Shown here: positions 1 to 9,071 of the stretch, one piece after another
Numbering within the stretch: position 1 is the stretch's first letter
How the letters are laid out: every line of letters starts with the position of its first letter
Assembly (NCBI GenBank): GCA_964559435.1
Contig: CAZLHI010000043.1
Span: 1 to 25,721, forward strand
Source: Hebobacterum sp964559435
Lineage (GTDB): Bacteria > Armatimonadota > Hebobacteria > Hebobacterales > Hebobacteraceae
Direction of reading: 5' to 3'
DNA: 25,721 nucleotides
Program-made: the position numbers and the translations under genes
The notes under the pieces: generated by a model
Told to the model about the DNA's origin: nothing
The model's database searches: none
What the model saw: the letters and a program-made list of their open reading frames with translations, nothing else

Positions 1-1
1 G

Positions 2-1641
2 GCCGCCGCCGGTCCCGAGTTTGCCTACCCCGACGCACGCACGAACTCACTCATCGTGCTGGCTACACCCATACATCTGAGGCAGATCGAGGAACTCATA
101 TTCGAACTCGATCGCCCAGTCAGTCTGCGGGACACGTACTTCGTGTACCCCGTACAGAACCTCGTGGCCAGCGAGCTCGCCGAATTGCTTGCCCCGCTCA
201 TCGGCGCTCAGGTCGTCAAGGGCCCTGAGATGGGGCCGTCTCGCGGTCGTCAGCGCCGGCCCGCCACGGCGGGCAGGCAGCAGCGCCAGTCGTATCGGTC
301 GCCGTTCTCAGGCCAGCGGCCCTTGGGCGCGAGGACGGCAAGTCCGCCCCGCACGCGGCTCGATAGACCGACATCTGCCGACTTCCAGCTGGAGCCCCTC
401 GCCGGCGAGTCGAGCACCTATCGGACTACTGATCCGATTCTGCTGGCACAGGCGCAGGAGGCCGCCGTTCAGGTGGCGCCTCAGCCCGAGCGCCCCGCCG
501 GCCCTGCCGGAGAGCCGGCACCGGCAGAAGTGCCCTACGAGGATGCGACTGCGGTAACCGGCGCGGGCGTGGCGGAAGCGATGATTGCAGCCGACGATAA
601 CACCAATACGCTGCTCATTTCGGCACCACCCGAGCAGATCGATCTGATTCAGCAGATGCTGGAGAAGCTCGACGTGCTCCCGCCGCAGGTGCACATCCGC
701 GCCATCATCGCCGAGGTGCTGCTGACGCGCGAGACGAAACTCGGATTCCAGTGGCAGAGCCTGGGCCGCACCTGGGGGACCTGGAAGGGTGAGGATTACA
801 CAGGAGACATAGGCACCGGCTTCGGTTTATCGACGCCCACGGATGAGTCCGTTCCGACGGGATTCTTCGCCACCATTACTGACACGGAATTCCAAGCGGT
901 GCTCAACGCACTGACGACCGACAGCAACACCCGCATCCTGGCCGCCCCGAGCATATTCACAACGAACAACCAAGAGGCCGAGATCAACGTCTCGGAGCAG
1001 ATTCCCGTCCCGACAGGGACCTTCCAATCGACGGTAGGTGCGGAGACCATCAGCACGAGCATCAGGTATGAGTCTGTAGGAATCGTCTTGAACGTGACGC
1101 CGACGGTGACGCAAGGAGATATGGTCCGGTTCGTGGTCAGCATTACCGCGAACGATGTAGGAGCGGATGTTGTGGTGGGCGGGCAGACCTATCCGTCAAT
1201 CCTGAATAGGTCAGCCGACGCAGTGCTCAACGTCAGGGACGGCGACACCGTAGTGCTCGGCGGGCTGATGCGAGATGGCGTCCTCGAATCTGCCAGCCGC
1301 GTCCCGATCCTCGGGGACCTGCCCCTCGTGGGGTTCTTATTCCGATCCACGACGTCGAGCAATGTGAAGTCTGAGCTGCTCGTCTTCCTGACACCACATA
1401 TCGTGCGAACTCCACGCGATGCGGCCCGGCTGACAGAAAGCGAGAAGCTGAGGCTGCCCCGCATCCCCCGGAGCCTGAGGCAGGAAGGAGCGGAGGCCGA
1501 ACAGCCCACCTACTGGCCTGCCGACATGGAGGCCGTGGAGCCGGAAACTCCTGAGTCCCAGGTACTCGAAGAGGAACCCACTGCACCGGAGGACGAGATT
1601 GCAGAGCCGGCCCCGCCAGTTGAGGAGCAGATGGAGGAGCC
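2..1641 (+). CDS. GspD-like secretin (type II secretion / type IV pilus outer-membrane channel), partial at both ends
   Basis: The frame is open from base 2, and the residues before the GTG at 56 (motif DARTNSLIVLATP) already belong to a secretin N-domain, so the true start lies outside the window. In order: an N-domain (to about base 230); a Pro/Arg/Gln-rich linker (about 230-560); a last N-domain (DDNTNTLLISAPPEQI, about 590-700); then the secretin beta-barrel domain (about 710-1410). That domain carries the signature VPILGDLPLVGFLF and the closing ELLVFLTPHIV. An acidic Pro/Glu tail then enters the N gap at 1642, so the stop is not seen. Secretins form homomultimeric outer-membrane gates for type II secretion or type IV pili. 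The domain spacing looks more GspD-like than PilQ-like, but no partner gene is in the window to decide. The roughly 110-residue low-complexity linker between N-domains is unusual. Confidence 0.9.
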
Positions 1642-1741
1642 NNNNNNNNNNNNNNNNNNNNNNNNNNNNNNNNNNNNNNNNNNNNNNNNNNNNNNNNNNN
1701 NNNNNNNNNNNNNNNNNNNNNNNNNNNNNNNNNNNNNNNNN
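1642..1741. other. Assembly gap (100 N)
   Basis: Exactly 100 unknown bases, the usual placeholder for a scaffold join of unestimated length. The 3' ends of two convergent genes (the secretin on plus, the HypE-like gene on minus) fall in it. The real distance and content are unknown, and the left 1.6 kb is linked to the rest only by scaffolding. Confidence 0.97.
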
Positions 1742-2577
1742 TCCGGTCGGCCGGTGACGAGCAAAGAGCCCGAGGCGATCAGACCCATTGGGTCCAACCG
1801 AAGGCAGTCGCACACTGCACGGGTGGCCGCCAACACTGGAACGCGATCGGCGTGTATCTCCAGCCCCACCCCTGAGGCCAGCGCCAGCTCGGCCAGGCCC
1901 GTTGCGATCCCGCCCTCTGTCGGATCGTGCATAGCCGTCACGCCGCAGGCCGCAGCGGCGAGCGCGGGCCGCACCACGCTGATGCCGGGGTCAAACAGAA
2001 ACTCGCGAGCACGAGCTATGACGTCGGGGGCCACCCCTCCGTCGGCGAGCGGCTCACAGGCCTCACGAGCGAGAACGGCCGTCCCCTCAATACCCGCTGC
2101 CCCGTAGAGCACGACGACGTCGCCTGGGCGTGCGCCCCCGGTGGTGACCAGCCGCTCGCGTGGCGCTTCGCCGAGCATGCATCCTACCAAGACAGGCCGT
2201 TCGACGGCCGAGGTCACCTCGGTGTGCCCGCCGATTGCAGCAATCTCCAACTCTTCGCAGGCCTCGGCCAACTGGTCGAAGATGGGGGCGACTTCGTCTT
2301 CAGGGCAGTCCTGAGGCAGCATCAGCGCGCCCATGAACCAGCGCGGCTCGGCCCCCATCACGGCCACGTCGTTGGCGTTGACCTGCACTGCGTACCATCC
2401 GATGAGATCGGTGGCAAACGTGATCGGGTCGGTGGCCGCCACCAGCAAGCGGTCACCCAGATCCAGGACCGCTGCGTCCTCCCCCACCCTTGGGCCTACC
2501 ACCACGCGCCGATCCCTCGCCGGCAGGCGACCCAGCATCTGCGCGAGTAGACCCGGTGGTAGTTTCCCTTGCTTCAT
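1742..2577 (-). CDS. HypE-like AIR-synthase-family protein, 3' end lost in gap
   Basis: About 278 residues are visible from ATG at 2577; the C-terminus is in the N gap. Related proteins run to about 330 residues, so perhaps 50 are missing. The fold is that of the AIR synthase/HypE/ThiL/SelD ATP-binding family: N-terminal glycine/acidic motif VGEDAAVLD, then VNANDVAVMGAEP, IGGHTEVT, and a second half with DPTEGGIATGLAEL and LDPMGLIASG. The last two resemble HypE, which dehydrates a carbamoyl thiocarboxamide to cyanide during [NiFe]-hydrogenase maturation. No hydrogenase or other hyp gene is here, and many stand-alone AIR-synthase-like proteins have no known substrate, so I do not assign hydrogenase maturation. 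The start overlaps the upstream gene's stop as ATGA (2574-2577), indicating translational coupling to the glycosyltransferase. Confidence 0.85.
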
Positions 2578-4265
2578 GGTGAGCGCTCCGATTTCGCCGC
2601 AGGCCCGTCGACCCAGACGGCGCGATAGACGACCATGAGGGGAGACCCGTTCGTGATGTTCTCCTCGAGGAGGACGTGGTGCACGGGAGTGAAGAGATCG
2701 CGCCGCAGGTCGAGCTCGGGATACCACTGAGGGAAGATGACCAAGTAATCGGGTCGGCGGTCAACGATGAACTCGAAGACGGCTCGGGGCGCGGTGCCAG
2801 CGACTCGGCGCCTCATGTCGCGTCGCGGCAGAATCTCGGGGGTCACGAGACCCTGCAGGTCGAGCACCGGCATGTCGGTGATGAAGCCAATTGCACCGAT
2901 GTCATTGACCGCGAGCAGAGATCCGGGCGGCGCGTGGTCCCGAATCCAGCGGCCGATCTCGACCTGCATCTTGGTCGTATCCCGCACGTTCTTGGCGTAG
3001 ACCTCCGCACCACCTGGCTGTCGCAGCAGGGACATGAGGATCACGACCGCGACCAGCGCGGCCCTTACCCAGGGCCGACGCAGACCTCGAAGATGCTCTG
3101 TGATCCACCAGCCGCCGCTCATTCCCAGGAGGAGAAAGAGTGGGTTCAGATCGGCCAGGTACCGCTGGCTCTGATAGCCCGGCGGCCGATAGCCGGCCAC
3201 GAGCGCCCAGAGCAGTGGCTGAACGAACACGAGCATCGGGATCAGGAGCGAGCGGCTACTGCTGTCCGCAGGCGACCGTGCGCGCCCGACAAGCCGACCC
3301 AAGCCGATGAAGAAGGGAGCGATAAGGAGCCAGTTGTTGGCTGCCCAAGTGCGCCACACGTGCCACAGCTCTCTCAGAGGGCCGATGAGCAGCGCCTCCG
3401 ACCACATCACGTTTGGGTCTGCCAGCGCGCCGGGGATCCCGACCCTCTGGAGCTTCGAGTAGTAGGAAGTGGGAAGCGGGTAGCCGGTAACGTGGGAGTT
3501 GTAGATGAAGACCGGCGCGACGAGTGCGGCGAACACCGGCAGATGAACCGCAAGCTGCTTGATCCACGATCGGGCCGCTCGATTCTGCTTCTCCATCACA
3601 GCCATGAGCAGCCGGTCGAGCATGGCCAACGGAAACAGCAGCAGCATCTCGGGCCTGGCCAATCCCGCCAACGCAAACGCAACCGTCGGCCAGAGATTTC
3701 GGAGCCCTGAGGCGCGCCGCACCCTGATGTGGAGCAGAATCCCGAGCAGAGCCAGCACCGCGTACAAAGGCGGCTCCATGCCGGACAACGTCCACCACGC
3801 GAGGGGAACGGTAGAAGCCACCACGCCGGCCGCAGCCAGTGCCAGCCATTTGCCGTGACCGAGTGCCACCGTGAGGTGATAGACCACGGCGCACACGAGC
3901 AGAGACAAGACGAAGTTGATCGCGATTCCTGTGAACAGGTGCTCTCCCGTGATCCGATAGGCGAGCCCCAGCAGCAGCGTCCAGAGCGGCCCTGTCGTCG
4001 TGCTCGTCGGCTCCCCGGGGTTGAAGGAAAAGCCCAGGCCTCTTGCCAGGTTCTCCGCGAAACGCGCGTGAATCCAGCCATCGTCCAGTGGCAGCCCGAA
4101 CTCGCCAGCCAGGTCGCTTGACCTCGCCAGGTAGTAGGCTAGCAATGCGGCGAGAAGCAGCGCAATGCCGAGCCAACCTGCGAACAGAACCGACTTGCTC
4201 GGGGCCGCATGGCTCGCATCCGGCAGAGTATCCACCCGCTGTTTCTGGCGTTTGCGGCGTGGCAT
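2574..4265 (-). CDS. GT-C-like integral membrane glycosyltransferase (paralogue 2 of a tandem pair)
   Basis: 563 residues from ATG at 4265, preceded by GAGG six bases upstream. A short basic N-terminus (MPRRKRQKQR) leads into the first membrane helix (about residues 26-47). The first extracytoplasmic loop has an acidic pair (D61-D62, in LPLDDGWIHARFA), the place where GT-C enzymes keep the catalytic Asp. The motif GFSFNPGEPTSTTTGPLWTL follows, then about eight to ten more hydrophobic helices. A soluble C-terminal part contains AVNDIGAIGFITD and DLQGLVTPEIL. By family knowledge such proteins use polyprenyl-phosphate sugars on the outer face of the inner membrane; donor and acceptor are unknown here. 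It lies 7 bp after its paralogue, and its stop overlaps the HypE-like gene, so these are very likely one operon. Confidence 0.8.
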   Translation of the reverse strand: MPRRKRQKQRVDTLPDASHAAPSKSVLFAGWLGIALLLAALLAYYLARSSDLAGEFGLPLDDGWIHARFAENLARGLGFSFNPGEPTSTTTGPLWTLLLGLAYRITGEHLFTGIAINFVLSLLVCAVVYHLTVALGHGKWLALAAAGVVASTVPLAWWTLSGMEPPLYAVLALLGILLHIRVRRASGLRNLWPTVAFALAGLARPEMLLLFPLAMLDRLLMAVMEKQNRAARSWIKQLAVHLPVFAALVAPVFIYNSHVTGYPLPTSYYSKLQRVGIPGALADPNVMWSEALLIGPLRELWHVWRTWAANNWLLIAPFFIGLGRLVGRARSPADSSSRSLLIPMLVFVQPLLWALVAGYRPPGYQSQRYLADLNPLFLLLGMSGGWWITEHLRGLRRPWVRAALVAVVILMSLLRQPGGAEVYAKNVRDTTKMQVEIGRWIRDHAPPGSLLAVNDIGAIGFITDMPVLDLQGLVTPEILPRRDMRRRVAGTAPRAVFEFIVDRRPDYLVIFPQWYPELDLRRDLFTPVHHVLLEENITNGSPLMVVYRAVWVDGPAAKSERSP

Positions 4266-4272
4266 GATGGCC

Positions 4273-5988
4273 TCACGGGCCGCCCGGAGCGGCTTCGCTG
4301 CTTGCAGCGTACTTGCACCAGATCGTCGGAAGGATAACGGCAACAGGGCCGCCCGCGGTGATGTTGTCGTCGACCTCAACCAGGTACACAGGATCGCCGT
4401 AGTACGGATTCCGTGCGAAGCCGGCCAGCCGCTCCGGCCGTGCGATCGCGAACAAGTAGTCGGGCTCCGCGCTGACCACGGACTCCTCAACACACTGTCG
4501 CCACGTACCGGCTCGCGCGTTCTCTACGGTGAGGCAGGCCAGAGTCTCGGGACTCACCAACCCCATCATGTCAAAGATGCGGCACTGCGTGATCACCGCG
4601 ACCGCGCCGACGTCGTTCGCCGCAATCACGGCCTCACTCGAGACCCGCTCCTTCAGCCACCGCGCAGCAGCCACCTGAAGCTCGGTGATGTTTTTCACGT
4701 TCTGCGCGTACAGCCGCGCCTGGTCCGGCTGGCGCGCGAGCGAGGCGACGAGCGCCAGCGCCAACCCCCCTATGACGGCCACTCGCCGGCCTCGCGGCAT
4801 GCGGCCGATCAGCTTCGACGCGCCGACCATTCCGACAATGAGGTAAAGAGGACCGAGGTTGGCGAGGTATCGCTGGCTTTGGAACCACGGCGCTCGATGG
4901 AAGTTCGTCGAGATGGCCCAGGCGATTGGCTGCACGACAAGAAGCAGCGGAATCAAGTAGGAACCATGACCACTTGCCCCGCCCGACCGGGTCTCCCGAA
5001 CAAGCCACACGAATCCGAGCAGGAAGGGCACGAAGAGGACAACGTTGTTGCCGGCCCACAGGAGCAGGAGGGCGAAGACCTCCTTCACTGGCGCCAGGAA
5101 CAGGGACTGGAGCAGAAGTTCGTCGTTGCCCATTGCGAGGGCCCAGGTTATGCCATAGTTCATCGCCTTGATGTAGTAGGAACTCGGCAGCGGCCGGCCG
5201 ATGACGTGAAGATTGTACAGCGAGAGCGGCGCGACTATCGCCAGGTAGATCGGGGTGTGGATCGCGAGCTGCCTAAGCCATCCCGCGAACCAGCGTTCGC
5301 CTGGCTCCTCGCGCCGCCCGCGCAGAAGACGGTCCAGCATGGCCAAGGGAAAGAGCAGGAGCAGTTCCGGCCGCGCGTAGACGGCCAGAGAAGATGCGAT
5401 GGTGGGCGCCAGACCTCCCGCGCCATGGGCTCTCCGCAGGCGAACATGAAGAAGGACCGCGACCAGCGTAAGCCACATGAAGAGAGGCGGCTCCATTCCC
5501 GACAGCGCAAGCCAGGGGAGCGGGATCGTGACCGCAACAATCAGCGCGATGGCCGCGCCCAAGGCGCGAGACGGCATGAGTGTGTGGCCTAAGGCAGCTG
5601 CCGTCACCGCCGTCAGCCAACAAAGCGCCCAGTTCGCTGCGGCCGCGGTGAAGACATACTCGCCTGTCGCGCGGTATCCGAGGGCAAAGAGCAGCGTCCA
5701 CAGCGGCCCCGTGCTTGTGCTGGCCGGCTGTCCCGGATTGAAGGAGAACCCGTAGCCGCGTGCCAGATTCTGGGCAAAGCGCAGATGGATCCAGCTGTCG
5801 TCGAGCGGAAACCCGAACTCTCCAGCAACTCGCCGCGACGAGATCAGGTAATACAGCATTAGAGCCGCAATGACCAGCGGTACGAGGAGATACAGCACGA
5901 GGCTCGGCCAGCAGCGGGCCTCGCTCGCCGGTTCCTTGGATTCTCGCTCGCAGGTGTCGGTGCTCACCGGCTGTGACCTGACGAGCAC
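4273..5988 (-). CDS. GT-C-like integral membrane glycosyltransferase (paralogue 1 of a tandem pair)
   Basis: 571 residues from GTG at 5988, with a GGGGAGG purine stretch about 11 bases upstream; a second GTG 24 bases downstream is a weaker alternative. The architecture repeats the downstream paralogue: one helix (about 30-50), acidic pair D63-D64 in PLDDSWIHLRFA, then GFSFNPGQPASTSTGPLWTL, LSGMEPPLF, RPELLLLFPLAMLDRLL, GRPLPSSYY and SQRYLANLGPLYL. The soluble tail has AANDVGAVAVITQ and MMGLVSPETL. The shared motifs in the same order show a tandem duplication. It is likely an envelope or glycolipid glycosyltransferase using a lipid-linked sugar. It sits 132 bp downstream of the B12-binding radical SAM gene on the same strand; I saw no clear terminator or promoter in that gap. 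Confidence 0.8.
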   Translation of the reverse strand: MLVRSQPVSTDTCERESKEPASEARCWPSLVLYLLVPLVIAALMLYYLISSRRVAGEFGFPLDDSWIHLRFAQNLARGYGFSFNPGQPASTSTGPLWTLLFALGYRATGEYVFTAAAANWALCWLTAVTAAALGHTLMPSRALGAAIALIVAVTIPLPWLALSGMEPPLFMWLTLVAVLLHVRLRRAHGAGGLAPTIASSLAVYARPELLLLFPLAMLDRLLRGRREEPGERWFAGWLRQLAIHTPIYLAIVAPLSLYNLHVIGRPLPSSYYIKAMNYGITWALAMGNDELLLQSLFLAPVKEVFALLLLWAGNNVVLFVPFLLGFVWLVRETRSGGASGHGSYLIPLLLVVQPIAWAISTNFHRAPWFQSQRYLANLGPLYLIVGMVGASKLIGRMPRGRRVAVIGGLALALVASLARQPDQARLYAQNVKNITELQVAAARWLKERVSSEAVIAANDVGAVAVITQCRIFDMMGLVSPETLACLTVENARAGTWRQCVEESVVSAEPDYLFAIARPERLAGFARNPYYGDPVYLVEVDDNITAGGPVAVILPTIWCKYAASSEAAPGGP

Positions 5989-6120
5989 TTATTCCCGCAC
6001 CTCCCCGCCGATACCAAGCAAGCGACACGGAGAAGTACCAGGCGGGCGACGGAACGGCCCGAGAAATGGCGCAGGGCACGAGACAACACGTCATCAGGCT
6101 TGTGCGACGCGTGTGGCGAC

Positions 6121-7422
6121 TCAGTGGTCCCTACCGCTGGCCCAGGCCAGCGCGCGACGGCGAAATGCGAGATTGATAGCCACCATTGCGGGCAGCCGCC
6201 TCGATATGCCGAAGAGCCGGCGGAGGATATCTGCGGCGGAGTAGCTGTGCCTCAGCGCCTGCTTCAGACCGTCTGCAAGTTTCTCCGGCGTAGTGCCGCG
6301 AGGAGCGAACACGACGTGTCCCCCGTCGTAATGAGACCAGTCGCGGTCGATGATTCGGCCCTCCGCCTCCATCTGCGCATAGAGCGGCGTTCCGGGCAGC
6401 GGAGTCAGGATCGAGTACTGAGGGACGTCGATCCTGGCTTTGTCGGCGAACTCGGCCGTTCGCTCGAACACGGAGTCGTCCTCACCATCGAAACCGAACA
6501 TGAAGGCGCCGACGATTCCTATCCCCGCATCATGCAGTCGAGCAATCGTGTCCTTGAACTTGTGTACTACGTTGAAGCCTTTGTTGACCTGTTCCAGCGC
6601 AGCGTCGGAGAGTGTTTCGAGGCCGACGAACAGCGCCTGACAGCCGCTCCGCGCGGCCAGGCGGATGAGCTCCGCGTTCTCCAGCACAGCGGTCGAGGCC
6701 TGGCCCATCCACTTCTTCCCCGTACCCTTCAACTGCCCGAACAGCCGCCGCGCGTAGGTCGGTATCGTCATGATGTTGTCGTCCACGAAGACCACATAGC
6801 GCCCGGGCAGCGCTTCAACTTCCCGGGCAACCGACTCCGGGGGACGGCTGCGTATCCGCCGACCGAAGAAGGTCCTGACCGAGCAGAACGAGCAGTTGTG
6901 CGCACAGCCGCGCGTTGCCTGCACCGTATCGGGCGCCAGGTAGTCTTGTCGTCGCACTAGGTCTCTACGCGGTGCAGGATTGTCTCTCAAGTCTGGGTAG
7001 TTGGAACTGCTGTAGATGCGTCGGAGCCGGCCCTCCTGGGCGTCTTCAAGCACGGCTTCCCACTTGCCCTCGGCTTCACCCACTACAACGGCATCGCAGT
7101 ACTCGAGCGCCTCCTCAGGACACGCCGAGGCGTGCATGCCCCCGACAACCACCGGGATGCCGCGCGCGCGAAATGCAACAGAGATCTCATACGCGCGCGG
7201 AGCCGAAGAGGTGAAAGCCGTGATGCCGACGAGATCGGGACTGGCTCCGAGATCAACATCGCCCACCGCTTCGTCCACAACCGTGACCCGGGTCTCCGGG
7301 GGGGTCAGGGCAGCCACCTGCAGCAGCGACAGCGGCGGGAACGGGGCCTTCATGCGCGGCGCTCCCCGCTTCCGCGCTGCGACCACCTCTCTTCGGTCTG
7401 GCGAAATCAGCAGAACGTCCAT
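6121..7422 (-). CDS. B12-binding-domain radical SAM protein
   Basis: 433 residues from ATG at 7422; an in-frame GTG two codons upstream (7428) is an alternative, and neither has a strong Shine-Dalgarno. The N-terminal half is a Rossmann-like cobalamin-binding domain (residues about 1-125) with LVGITAFTSSAPRAYEIS and VVVGGMHASACPEEAL. The radical SAM core follows with the [4Fe-4S] motif C173-x3-C177-x2-C180 (GCAHNCSFC) and a TIM-barrel region containing MFGFDGEDD and LTPLPGTPLYAQM. This is the class B architecture seen in methyltransferases, BchE-type cyclases and many uncharacterised lipid- or natural-product-modifying enzymes. The substrate is unknown. It follows the SPASM radical SAM gene by about 32 bp, so the two are probably co-transcribed and may act on one pathway. 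Confidence 0.88.
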   Translation of the reverse strand: MDVLLISPDRREVVAARKRGAPRMKAPFPPLSLLQVAALTPPETRVTVVDEAVGDVDLGASPDLVGITAFTSSAPRAYEISVAFRARGIPVVVGGMHASACPEEALEYCDAVVVGEAEGKWEAVLEDAQEGRLRRIYSSSNYPDLRDNPAPRRDLVRRQDYLAPDTVQATRGCAHNCSFCSVRTFFGRRIRSRPPESVAREVEALPGRYVVFVDDNIMTIPTYARRLFGQLKGTGKKWMGQASTAVLENAELIRLAARSGCQALFVGLETLSDAALEQVNKGFNVVHKFKDTIARLHDAGIGIVGAFMFGFDGEDDSVFERTAEFADKARIDVPQYSILTPLPGTPLYAQMEAEGRIIDRDWSHYDGGHVVFAPRGTTPEKLADGLKQALRHSYSAADILRRLFGISRRLPAMVAINLAFRRRALAWASGRDH

Positions 7423-7454
7423 ATTCACATGCCAGCGTCAGAAAGCCGACGCCC

Positions 7455-8867
7455 TCAGTCCGAATCGCTTGGGCCCCAGAGAGCGCCCCCGCGCTGCGCC
7501 CACTCATACTCCCCGCTATCGTACCACGCGTGATCGGCCAGCTTGCCGTACTCGGCCGCCCAGGCACGTACTTGCGGGGCAAGTCGACGTACAATGTCTT
7601 CCGCGCCGGGATGAGTTGGGCGCGCGTTGCTCTTCGCGAGCGCTTCTTCGAACCACTCGTTGTGGTCAATAATCGGACACGGCCGGAGTGGATTCGGATC
7701 TCTCCGGTTGATCTCCCTAATGTGCCGGAAAAGGGGTGTCTCCAGCACATCCCATAGATGCCCGCCCCGATCATAGATATCGACGATATTCTCTTCAGCG
7801 AAGTGCATAAACACACACGGCTCAATGTCTCCGCGGTAGTTGATGTGCATGTACAGGGTCCCGCCCGACATGCAGCCACCGGTCAGACACCCATCGTTCC
7901 AGAAGTCGGCGACGAAAATCGGTTTCGTTCGCCGAACGCGGGTGACCGCTTTGCGCAGGTTATCGCGCTGCTGAGGGGTGACCATGAGGTCGGTGGAGCT
8001 GTCCTGGCCGACCGGCACGAAGATGAAGAACCACCCGAAGAGACACCCCTTCTCGACCATATGGTCGTAGAAGGCGTCCGAGAAGTAAACGTCTGCATTC
8101 AGTCGGGTCGCCGTCCCCGAGAAGCCAAACAGAAGCCCCGCCTCGCGGGCAGCGTCCATGGTGGCCATGACCCTGTCATAGACGCCCTTCCCCCGCCGAA
8201 AATCGGTCTGCTCTCTCCAGCCTTCCACGCTAAAGGCCGGTGCTGCGTTACCACACTGCTGCAGGCGCTCGATGACACGGTCGTCTATGCATGTACCGTT
8301 GGTGTATATCAGAAACGCGCAGTCGCCGTGCTTCTCATATAGGTCCAGCAGGTCTCGGCGCACGAACGGCTCGCCGCCCGAGATCGTATAGAGATACACC
8401 CCCATCTGCTTGCCCTCGGTGACGATCCGGTCGAGCGCCTCGAACGGCAAGGGATCCTTTTCCCGCGGATAGTTACCCGCGTAGCAGCCCAAACATCGAA
8501 GATTGCAGCGCATTGTCGGGCTGATGACTATCAGATACGGCGGACGTATCCCGTGCTCCGCGGCGAAGGCCTTCCGCTCATGCTCGCCGAGCCACGTTGC
8601 GTTGACGCCCAGAGAGCTGATGAACCGACGCCTCACATTCGCGTGAAGGCAGAACAGCCGACGGGCCAGCTCGGCCGCCGGGTGCTGGTCCTCGATCAGC
8701 TCTCGCAGTGTCCGAAGCTGAGCCTTGTGTCTGTCGGAACGTGCCACCCACTCGAGTATCCGGGTCAGCAGAAGGACACGTTCGTCTGTTGCCTGGTTGA
8801 CCAGCAGAGGTGTCGTGTGCGATGCAAGGTACTTCAGAGCGGCGATACGCGTTGCTGAAAATGACAT
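7455..8867 (-). CDS. Radical SAM protein with SPASM-like C-terminal cysteine cluster
   Basis: 470 residues from ATG at 8867, chosen over upstream starts because GGGGGAGG lies 6-7 bases before it. A helical N-terminal region of about 105 residues precedes the radical SAM core with C121-x3-C125-x2-C128 (CNLRCLGCYAG) and the SAM-contact motif SGGEP (about residues 163-167). The C-terminal region is rich in cysteines (WNDGCLTGGCMSGG, GDIEPCVF, RPCPIIDH), consistent with auxiliary Fe-S clusters of the SPASM/twitch type. Such enzymes modify peptides or proteins (sactipeptide, anaerobic sulfatase maturation) or small molecules. No precursor peptide gene was recognised nearby. It is the first gene of the leftward cluster, and a promoter-like sequence lies about 120 bp upstream. 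Confidence 0.88.
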   Translation of the reverse strand: MSFSATRIAALKYLASHTTPLLVNQATDERVLLLTRILEWVARSDRHKAQLRTLRELIEDQHPAAELARRLFCLHANVRRRFISSLGVNATWLGEHERKAFAAEHGIRPPYLIVISPTMRCNLRCLGCYAGNYPREKDPLPFEALDRIVTEGKQMGVYLYTISGGEPFVRRDLLDLYEKHGDCAFLIYTNGTCIDDRVIERLQQCGNAAPAFSVEGWREQTDFRRGKGVYDRVMATMDAAREAGLLFGFSGTATRLNADVYFSDAFYDHMVEKGCLFGWFFIFVPVGQDSSTDLMVTPQQRDNLRKAVTRVRRTKPIFVADFWNDGCLTGGCMSGGTLYMHINYRGDIEPCVFMHFAEENIVDIYDRGGHLWDVLETPLFRHIREINRRDPNPLRPCPIIDHNEWFEEALAKSNARPTHPGAEDIVRRLAPQVRAWAAEYGKLADHAWYDSGEYEWAQRGGALWGPSDSD

Positions 8868-8990
8868 ATCTGCCTCCCCCTCCCGCCTCTCGATACCTCC
8901 GGTGCGGGACGCCCGGGCGGCATGTCTTGCGGATGGGCACGCCGGCTCCGCCCGCACGACCTGCCAAACGCCCGGCAGACGCTAATAAGC

Positions 8991-9018
8991 ATTTTACACT
9001 CCGCAAGCGTAACGTCAA
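8991..9018 (-). promoter_or_regulatory. Sigma70-type promoter for the radical SAM cluster
   Basis: On the minus strand, TTGACG (9013-9018) and TAAAAT (8991-8996) are separated by 16 bp; each matches the consensus at five of six positions. This is an AT-rich island in an otherwise GC-rich spacer. Transcription would start near 8984, giving a leader of about 115 nt before the ATG at 8867. Confidence 0.6.
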
Positions 9019-9053
9019 GGGCTGCCGGTGCAGACTGAAGACATTGACTGGCC

Positions 9054-9071
9054 GGCAGGCCTGTGCCTGCC
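9054..9071. repeat. 7-bp perfect inverted repeat in the divergent intergenic region
   Basis: GGCAGGC and GCCTGCC flank a 4-base loop. The hairpin lies between the minus-strand promoter and the MttB-family start, so it could be an operator or a leader hairpin for the rightward gene. No T-run follows, so it is not a convincing terminator. Confidence 0.35.

Noticed and set aside
1510..2727. Continuous open frames across the N gap on both strands
   Set aside because: The gap has placeholder length, so the frames are only formally joined; the two sides match unrelated families.
4165..5592. 475-codon plus-strand open frame antisense to the glycosyltransferase pair
   Set aside because: A GC-rich shadow frame, rich in Arg/His/Gln/Asp with no domain-like pattern, lying opposite a convincing membrane protein. 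The same applies to 23418-24731 opposite infB and 19484-20269 opposite ribF.
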